10,957 bases of DNA from CAYJAD01 sp964372165 (GTDB taxonomy: Bacteria; Desulfobacterota; Desulfovibrionia; Desulfovibrionales; Desulfovibrionaceae): the NCBI GenBank assembly GCA_964372165.1, contig CAYJPT010000075.1, forward strand, positions 1-10,957. The letters run 5' to 3'. This document shows positions 5,586 to 10,957 of the stretch, piece by piece. The notes beneath the pieces are model-generated. The model was not told where the DNA came from, did not search any database, and worked only from the letters and a program-made list of their open reading frames with translations. Numbering within the stretch: the stretch's first letter is position 1; every line of letters starts with the position of its first letter. The translations under genes were made by a program, and so were the position numbers.

Positions 5586-6416
5586 GTGCAACATATAAAT
5601 ATTTATGGAATAATTGGACAACCCTTGGGGCATAGTTTAAGTCCTAGTTTACATAATTGGGCTTTTGAGCAATGTGGACATCAAGGTATTTTTAATGCTT
5701 GGCCATTAAAGCAGGAACAATTGTCAGACTTTGTTACCGCAATGCGTACTTTGCGCATAGGTGGGGCATGCGTTACCATACCATATAAAGAAAAAATTAT
5801 TCCTTTGCTTGATGGTATAAGCAAGCGAGCGCAAAGTATTGGTGCAGTAAATACAATATTTTGGAAAGATGATGCACTATGGGGTGAAAATACTGATGTT
5901 GATGGTTTTAAATTTCCTTTAACACATGGAAAAAATAGCTTTGCATTGCAGTCGGCTTTAGTACTAGGGGCAGGTGGGGCAGCACGTGCAGTGATTGTGG
6001 GATTGAAAGAGCTTGCTGTTGAACATATATATGTAAGTAATCATAATATAGAAAAAGCTAGTACTTTAGCTAAAGAGTTTGAAATAAAAACTGTACCTTG
6101 GGAAGATCGCATGAGTTGCCATGCACAAAGTATTGTAAATACAACTCCGCTTGGTATGCATGGTAGTAATGAGCATTTAAATCCTTATGATTTTACTATG
6201 CAGAAAAGTACAAGTAATGGACATTGTTTAGCCTATGACTTAGTTTATAATCCACTGCAAACGGTTTTTTTACGCCAAGCGCTACAAATGGGTTTTAAGG
6301 TGCAAGATGGGTTGGATATGTTTGTAGGACAAGCATTAAGTCAAATGAAGCTCTGGTATGGCAGTAGTACTGAAGCAAGTCAAACCAGAGATTTTATCAC
6401 AAAAAATTATCTATAA
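5586..6416 (+). CDS. aroE: Shikimate dehydrogenase
   Basis: NADPH-dependent reduction of 3-dehydroshikimate to shikimate in chorismate and aromatic amino acid synthesis; cytoplasmic. The 276-residue protein is close to the usual length (E. coli 272). Shikimate-binding GHSLSPSLHN lies at 15-24, catalytic Lys68 in VTIPYKEK, GAVNTI at 86-91, catalytic Asp104 in ENTDVDGF, the nucleotide-binding GAGGAARA at 128-135, NTTPLGM at 185-191 and GLDMFVGQA at 242-250. I chose GTG 5586 because TGAGG (5575-5579) precedes it by 6 nt. An ATG at 5559 would overlap the hydrolase gene and add nine residues without family likeness. The NRT-type NADP-phosphate motif reads SNHN (151-154), with His for Arg. Probably co-transcribed with the hydrolase gene. 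Confidence 0.92.
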   Translation: MQHINIYGIIGQPLGHSLSPSLHNWAFEQCGHQGIFNAWPLKQEQLSDFVTAMRTLRIGGACVTIPYKEKIIPLLDGISKRAQSIGAVNTIFWKDDALWGENTDVDGFKFPLTHGKNSFALQSALVLGAGGAARAVIVGLKELAVEHIYVSNHNIEKASTLAKEFEIKTVPWEDRMSCHAQSIVNTTPLGMHGSNEHLNPYDFTMQKSTSNGHCLAYDLVYNPLQTVFLRQALQMGFKVQDGLDMFVGQALSQMKLWYGSSTEASQTRDFITKNYL

Positions 6417-6467
6417 TTTATAATCATAAGTCTTGCTATTTATAAAGTAAGCACTACTTCTAAAAAC

Positions 6468-9401
6468 ATGAAAAAACAAAATATATCTATTGAAGGTGCG
6501 CGTCAGCATAACCTTAAAAATATTAGTTTAAATATTCCACGTGACGAATTAGTTGTTATTTGTGGTCCTTCTGGTTCTGGCAAATCAACCTTAGCCTTTG
6601 ATATAGTTTATGCTGAAGGACAACGCCGTTATGTTGAGTCGCTTTCAGCTTATGCGCGTCAATTTTTACCACAAATGAATAAGCCGGCTGTTGATAAAAT
6701 TGAAGGTTTATCACCAGCCATATCATTAGAACAACAATCTTCAGCACGTAATCCACGCTCAACCGTGGGTACAGTAACTGAAATATATGATTTTTTGCGT
6801 GTATTTTTTGCACGTCTTGGGCGTATGTATTGCCCTCAATGCGGTGAAGCTATTGAAGCAAGGGCAGCTGATGAAATAATTGAAGATATTTTATCATTGG
6901 ACTTGGGCACAAAGTTTATGCTTTTGGCACCCTTGGTAGAACATCAAAAAGGAACACATAGCGACAGATTTAAGAAATTAAAAGCTGAAGGCTTTGTAAG
7001 GGTGCGTGTTAATGGTGATATTTATACATTAGATGATGTGCCAAGCCTTGATAAAAATAAAAAGCATAATATTGATTTGGTAATTGATCGTTTGGTACAA
7101 AAAGAAGGCCTAAGAGGTAGGCTTGCTGACTCAGTTGAGCTTGCTTTGCGTTATGGTGACGGGCGACTAATTGTACATATTCTTGAAAGTGCACAAAAAA
7201 AAGCTCAAGATATTATACATGCTACAGCTTCAGTGTGTACACGCTGTCGCATAAGTTTTCCTGCACCAAGTCCACAATTATTTTCTTTTAATAGTCCGCA
7301 GGGGGCTTGTCCTCGCTGTGTAGGGCTTGGCACTGTTGACTATTTTGAACCATTGCTTATTGCCCCTAATAAGGGTTTGAGTCTTGCAGGCGGTGCTTTA
7401 TTGCCTTGGGCTGGCTCAAAGCATTTTGTGCGCTATGAGCAAGCCTTAGGGGCTCTTGGAAAACGCTGGAAATTTAAGCTTGAAGCACCACTTACAAGTT
7501 TTAGTCAAGAGGCCTTGCAGGCTTTATTTTATGGTGAAGATGAAACCGGTAAGCCAGCACAAAATTCTCAAGGATTACGTCGCAACTGGATGGGTGGTAA
7601 TGTAGCTATTGATGCTAAGGGCGATTACAATAGTCATGCCTTTGCCAATAACGATGCAAGCCAAGGTGATGTTCCCATTGGTACAAAACGCTGGACAGGG
7701 GTTATACCATTACTAGAAAAGGGCATGCAATATGGTGATGCATGGCGTGAAACATTATCACGTTTTAGGCAATCTGCCCATTGTTCTGATTGTGGTGGTG
7801 CTCGTCTACGTCCTGAGTCTTTGGCTGTAAGGGTGCATGATATCAATATACACGGTTTTTGCTCGCTCTCAGTGGAAAAGGCTTTGGAGTGGCTAAATAA
7901 GCAAAGTTTTACCGGACGCTATGAGCTAATTGCCGAACCTTTGTTAAAGGAACTTACTCATCGTTTAAGTTTTATGCGTGATGTTGGCTTGGAGTATATT
8001 TCGTTGGGGCGTGCCATGTCCACTCTTTCAGGTGGTGAAGCACAGCGCATAAGACTTGCATCACAATTAGGATCGGGGCTTGTGGGTGTTACATATGTTT
8101 TGGATGAGCCTTCCATTGGATTACATCCACGTGATAACGCACGCTTAATCAGTACATTACGTTCATTACAACAACGTGGTAATACGGTTTTGGTTGTTGA
8201 GCATGATGAGGCTACAATTTGTGAGGCTGACACTGTTATTGAGCTTGGACCAGGTTCTGGTACTCAAGGCGGGGATCTTGTTTTTTTGGGTAGTGTTACA
8301 AAACTTATAAATAAAGCATCTACCTTGACTGCTAAGTACTTACGTGGGGATATGTATATTCCCCTACCCGATGAAAGGCGTGAGCCAAGTAGCCATTTGA
8401 TATTGCAAGGTGTTAACACTAATAACTTACAAAATATTGACTGTAGTATTCCTTTGGGAGTGCTCACTTGTGTTACTGGTGTTTCTGGCTCTGGCAAAAG
8501 CTCGCTGGTGGTGGATACATTATATAAACATTTGGCATTAGCTCGTGGCATTCGTGTTGACCAGCCCGGTATCATTTCAGGCATACAGGGGCATGATGAA
8601 ATAGAGCGTATTGTAGCAATAGATCAAAGCGCCATTGGACGTACTCCAAGGTCAAATCCTGCCACTTATACTAAAATTTTTGATGAAATACGCAATATTT
8701 TTGCAACAACAGCCGATGCACGTAAGCGTGGTTATACTGCCAGCCGCTTTAGCTTTAATGTACGTGGTGGACGTTGCGAGGCTTGTAATGGTGACGGGCA
8801 AATTCGTGTGGAAATGCATTTTTTACCCGATGTGTATGTGACTTGTGATATTTGTAAGGGTAAGCGTTACAACCACGAAACCTTAGAAGTACGCTATAAG
8901 GGACTTAATATTGCAGATGTCTTAGATTTATCAGTTGCTAAGGCTAGAAAGTTCTTTGAAAATTACCCTGTGCTTGAACGTCGCTTAGCTGTTCTTGAGG
9001 ATGTGGGCCTTGATTATTTACGTCTAGGTCAGCCTGCAACCACACTGTCAGGAGGTGAAGCACAGCGCATAAAAATTTCACGTGAGCTTGGTAAAAAATC
9101 ATTACCGGGTACACTTTATATACTTGATGAACCAACAACTGGATTGCATATGCATGAAGTTGGAAAGCTCATAAATGTTTTACATAAGCTTGTAGATAAG
9201 GGTGCTACAGTTGTGGTTATAGAACATAATACCGATGTTATTTTAAGTTCAGATCATGTACTTGACTTAGGTCCTGGTGGTGGTGAAAATGGTGGGCTTA
9301 TAGTATCTGCCGGTACACCTGAAGCTATTGTGGCAGATCCAAAATCTGTCACCGGCAAGTTTTTGATGGAAGAGCGCCGTCTAAGAAGAAAAAAATCTTA
9401 A
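6468..9401 (+). CDS. uvrA: Excinuclease ABC subunit A
   Basis: Damage-sensing ATPase of nucleotide excision repair; its dimer scans DNA with UvrB and loads UvrB at lesions. The 977-residue protein holds two ABC ATPase modules. Walker A sites are GPSGSGKST (33-41) and GVSGSGKSS (671-679). Signatures are STLSGGEAQR (518-527) and TTLSGGEAQR (858-867). Walker B regions are VLDEPSIGLHPRD (544-556) and ILDEPTTGLH (885-894). Zinc modules are Cys257/260/281/284 and Cys770/773/793/796, the latter in the DNA-binding hairpin region. It is about 37 residues longer than E. coli UvrA, mostly from a hydrophilic insertion at about 357-410. The start matches E. coli, but no SD is visible. The gap to aroE is 51 nt without a terminator, so read-through is possible. 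It ends in a double hairpin facing tolB. Confidence 0.97.
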   Translation: MKKQNISIEGARQHNLKNISLNIPRDELVVICGPSGSGKSTLAFDIVYAEGQRRYVESLSAYARQFLPQMNKPAVDKIEGLSPAISLEQQSSARNPRSTVGTVTEIYDFLRVFFARLGRMYCPQCGEAIEARAADEIIEDILSLDLGTKFMLLAPLVEHQKGTHSDRFKKLKAEGFVRVRVNGDIYTLDDVPSLDKNKKHNIDLVIDRLVQKEGLRGRLADSVELALRYGDGRLIVHILESAQKKAQDIIHATASVCTRCRISFPAPSPQLFSFNSPQGACPRCVGLGTVDYFEPLLIAPNKGLSLAGGALLPWAGSKHFVRYEQALGALGKRWKFKLEAPLTSFSQEALQALFYGEDETGKPAQNSQGLRRNWMGGNVAIDAKGDYNSHAFANNDASQGDVPIGTKRWTGVIPLLEKGMQYGDAWRETLSRFRQSAHCSDCGGARLRPESLAVRVHDINIHGFCSLSVEKALEWLNKQSFTGRYELIAEPLLKELTHRLSFMRDVGLEYISLGRAMSTLSGGEAQRIRLASQLGSGLVGVTYVLDEPSIGLHPRDNARLISTLRSLQQRGNTVLVVEHDEATICEADTVIELGPGSGTQGGDLVFLGSVTKLINKASTLTAKYLRGDMYIPLPDERREPSSHLILQGVNTNNLQNIDCSIPLGVLTCVTGVSGSGKSSLVVDTLYKHLALARGIRVDQPGIISGIQGHDEIERIVAIDQSAIGRTPRSNPATYTKIFDEIRNIFATTADARKRGYTASRFSFNVRGGRCEACNGDGQIRVEMHFLPDVYVTCDICKGKRYNHETLEVRYKGLNIADVLDLSVAKARKFFENYPVLERRLAVLEDVGLDYLRLGQPATTLSGGEAQRIKISRELGKKSLPGTLYILDEPTTGLHMHEVGKLINVLHKLVDKGATVVVIEHNTDVILSSDHVLDLGPGGGENGGLIVSAGTPEAIVADPKSVTGKFLMEERRLRRKKS

Positions 9402-9413
9402 ACAAAGGAATTT

Positions 9414-9453
9414 TTTTAGCCCTGCACAAATTATTGTGCAGGGCTATTAAATT
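9414..9453 (+). repeat. Palindromic hairpin after uvrA, similar to the left-edge palindrome
   Basis: TAGCCCTGCACAA (9417-9429) pairs perfectly with TTGTGCAGGGCTA (9434-9446) around a 4-nt loop, giving a 13-bp stem 15 nt after the uvrA stop. A T-run precedes it and TTAAATT follows, so it is not a textbook terminator in either direction. It still lies between convergent genes and may help to end or protect transcripts. The arms and flanks match 60-73 (13 of 14) and 136-153 (16 of 18). Confidence 0.75.
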
Positions 9454-9454
9454 G

Positions 9455-9483
9455 CACCTTAAAATTTTTAAGGTGTTTTTTTT
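9455..9483 (+). terminator. Rho-independent terminator of uvrA
   Basis: CACCTTAA (9455-9462) pairs with TTAAGGTG (9468-9475) and is followed at once by eight T residues (9476-9483). This is a classic terminator for rightward transcription. In the leftward direction, from tolB, the stem could also act but has no T-tract. Confidence 0.88.
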
Positions 9484-9505
9484 GAACGTGGATTTTTAAG
9501 CTGTT

Positions 9506-10816
9506 TTAATTTCCGGTAGGCATGCCCCAACGTGGAAATGATGCATCCCCTGAGCCTGTATTAACTCTTTTAGGGCTTCCACCATTACGTGTAGTTAGGT
9601 ATATACCCCTTGTGCCTCCACGACTAGAGGTGAAGGCAATGGAATAACTGTCAGCGCAAAAAGATGGCTGTTCATCACTACCAGGACCAAAGGTGATTTG
9701 GCGTTCAGCACCAGACACTAAATCTTGTACAAAAATACGATGCCCAAAATCTGTCATACGACTGTAAACAACCACTGTGCCATCAGGTGATAGTGACGCT
9801 TCGGTATTGTAGTTGCCATTTCTGCTAACACGTGTAACTGAACCACTGCTTAGATCTTTCAAGAAAATTTGTGGACCACCTAAACGACTAGATGTAAATG
9901 TCATTTTAGTGCCAGCTGCGTTAAAGCTTGGTGAAACATTAATGGAGTTATTTTGCTCCAAAGCTCTTTCTCTTTGAAAAGAGTGATTTAGTAAGAAAAT
10001 ATCGGGATTCTTACCATTGGAGAGGCTAACTGCCACTTGATTATTTGGCATAAAGGTTGGGCCAATAACAATATTACCGGGGAAGCGGATACGTTGCACT
10101 TTGCTTGAGTTTCTATCCCAAACACCAAGGGCATGTGAGCGAGTATCTATATGAGTAAAAACAACAAAGCGGCCATCAGGTGACCATGATGGAGAGAGGG
10201 ATTCGCCTTTCATTCTTGTAATTTGGCGAAGCGCACGACCTGTTGGGCGCACAAGCCATACGTCAGCTTGTAATTTGCCAGTTTTTTTAACAAAGGCTAG
10301 AGTAGAGCGAAAAAAGTCACCACTGCCAATTAGCACTTCAAGTAAGTCAGCACAAAAGCGGTCAGCAACTTGTATAAGGTCTTTTGAATCAATATCTGGA
10401 TATTCCTTGCCAAAGATTCGTTTACCACTGTTAGTTTCAAAGGCACGAATTTGCACTGTATCACTATCGGCCCAGTAAGATGTGACTACAATGTCTGATC
10501 CTGCCAATTGAAAGCGTTTAAAATCTAGCGCAGGTGGCTCATAGCCTGCTAGTAAAGTACCGCCAAGCACAGCATTTTGTGCTGTAAGAGCCATAAAAGG
10601 TAAGGTTTGCAGGTTTTGCTCGATATAAGTTTGTAAATTGCTAGCCATACCAGTAGCAGCACTATTTGGGCCATCCATGGGGCTTGCCAAGGCTAGGTTA
10701 ATAACATTTTGTCCTGGTCCATAAATGTCAATTTGCACAACAGCACGAGCTTGAGTTGTTATGAAAAGTAGCATTAAGCAAATAGACAAAAGGGAGAGCG
10801 TGGTTTTTTTGAACAT
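9506..10816 (-). CDS. tolB: Tol-Pal system periplasmic protein TolB
   Basis: Periplasmic component of the Tol-Pal system, which links the inner membrane TolQRA motor to Pal and supports outer membrane constriction at division. The 436-residue precursor has a signal peptide (cleavage probably after QARA, residue 25). An N-terminal domain (about 26-165) starting VQIDIYGPG follows, then a C-terminal beta-propeller of WD40-like TolB repeats. Clear blades carry SPSWSPDGRFVVF (208-220), SPSFNAAGTKMTFTSSR (295-311), EASLSPDGTVVVYS (339-352) and QPSFCADSYSIAFTSSR (383-399). SD GGAG (10823-10826) lies 6 nt before the ATG. No pal follows: the next gene is convergent uvrA. A hairpin and the dispersed repeat lie upstream, so tolB seems separated from its usual tol-pal partners on the side that can be seen. 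Confidence 0.93.
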   Translation of the reverse strand: MFKKTTLSLLSICLMLLFITTQARAVVQIDIYGPGQNVINLALASPMDGPNSAATGMASNLQTYIEQNLQTLPFMALTAQNAVLGGTLLAGYEPPALDFKRFQLAGSDIVVTSYWADSDTVQIRAFETNSGKRIFGKEYPDIDSKDLIQVADRFCADLLEVLIGSGDFFRSTLAFVKKTGKLQADVWLVRPTGRALRQITRMKGESLSPSWSPDGRFVVFTHIDTRSHALGVWDRNSSKVQRIRFPGNIVIGPTFMPNNQVAVSLSNGKNPDIFLLNHSFQRERALEQNNSINVSPSFNAAGTKMTFTSSRLGGPQIFLKDLSSGSVTRVSRNGNYNTEASLSPDGTVVVYSRMTDFGHRIFVQDLVSGAERQITFGPGSDEQPSFCADSYSIAFTSSRGGTRGIYLTTRNGGSPKRVNTGSGDASFPRWGMPTGN

Positions 10817-10847
10817 AATTTTCTCCGAAATAATTTAAGGAAATGCT

Positions 10848-10873
10848 GATTTATTCTGCAAGCAGAATAAATC
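10848..10873. repeat. Perfect 12-bp inverted repeat upstream of tolB
   Basis: GATTTATTCTGC (10848-10859) and GCAGAATAAATC (10862-10873) are perfect complements separated by AA, making a tight hairpin. It lies 32 nt before the tolB start and abuts the dispersed repeat, overlapping its first few bases. It could be the terminator of a minus-strand gene beyond the right edge, an operator for tolB, or part of the repeat structure. No strong T-tract follows on either strand. Confidence 0.7.
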
Positions 10874-10956
10874 CGAAAGGCACACTGCCTTCATTCGCCC
10901 TATGGGACGCAAAAAAACGTGGTTTTTTGCTCTCATTCGGCGTGCAAAGTAGGCAC
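10868..10956 (+). repeat. Dispersed three-hairpin repeat, right copy
   Basis: This is the second copy of the sequence at 148-237, in the same orientation and about 92% identical over its core. The three inverted repeats are kept: GGCA/TGCC (10879-10882 and 10886-10889), GCAAAAAA/TTTTTTGC (10909-10916 and 10923-10930) and GTGC/GCAC (10942-10945 and 10953-10956). The heptamer TCATTCG occurs on both sides of the central hairpin (10891-10897 and 10933-10939). An extra CGCC/GGCG pairing is possible here but is broken by a substitution in the left copy. It is cut off by the window edge, so its true right end is unknown. Confidence 0.8.
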
Positions 10957-10957
10957 T

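Noticed and set aside
8264..8584. 106-codon minus-strand ORF inside uvrA
   Set aside because: The plus strand here encodes conserved UvrA sequence including the second Walker A; the antisense frame has no family features.
10833..10861. Minus-strand TTGCAG/TTAAAT promoter-like pair for tolB with 17-nt spacer
   Set aside because: The -35 matches poorly and overlaps the hairpin, and the predicted start would fall in the ribosome binding site, leaving almost no leader.
1..10957. CRISPR array, tRNA, rRNA, transposase or prophage genes
   Set aside because: No regularly spaced repeats, no cloverleaf-like sequence and no such proteins were seen on either strand.

Overview
The window is an AT-rich stretch of bacterial chromosome carrying ordinary housekeeping genes separated by repeats and hairpins. 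A small periplasmic cytochrome c of the c553 type, a split class I (Fe-S) fumarase and a TolB with a Gram-negative envelope role fit an anaerobic Gram-negative bacterium. My best guess is a low-GC member of the Desulfovibrionaceae (Desulfobacterota), possibly host-associated. That is inference from gene content; no rRNA marker is present.

Layout. Positions 1-446 hold no complete gene. They contain a possible gene start running off the left edge on the minus strand, an interrupted palindrome, an ~90-bp structured repeat, and an AT-rich leader with promoter-like and operator-like sequences. Cytochrome c (450-758, +) converges on fumAB (fumB 829-1389 and fumA 1399-2244, both -) across a strong hairpin. 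A ~340-bp AT-rich divergent region leads to argF (2583-3593) and argB (3637-4428), which end at a convincing terminator. Next come a secreted alpha/beta-hydrolase-fold protein (4550-5572), aroE (5586-6416) and uvrA (6468-9401), all + and closely spaced. uvrA converges on tolB (9506-10816, -) across a double hairpin. A second copy of the ~90-bp repeat lies upstream of tolB and reaches the right edge.

How the genes work together. Fumarase and the cytochrome belong to anaerobic carbon and electron flow. ArgF and ArgB are two steps of arginine synthesis, AroE is a step of the shikimate pathway, UvrA begins nucleotide excision repair, and TolB is part of the Tol-Pal envelope system. They do not form one pathway.

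I see no new multi-gene system such as a defence island, CRISPR array, prophage or biosynthetic cluster. The features most worth following up are: (1) the ~90-bp three-hairpin repeat at both ends of the window; (2) a palindrome after uvrA that recurs near the left edge with a much longer loop; (3) a secreted hydrolase-fold protein lacking the expected catalytic Ser and His; (4) an acetylglutamate kinase of the arginine-sensitive sequence type without the parts used for arginine sensing; and (5) a tiny leader ORF ending directly at the cytochrome start.
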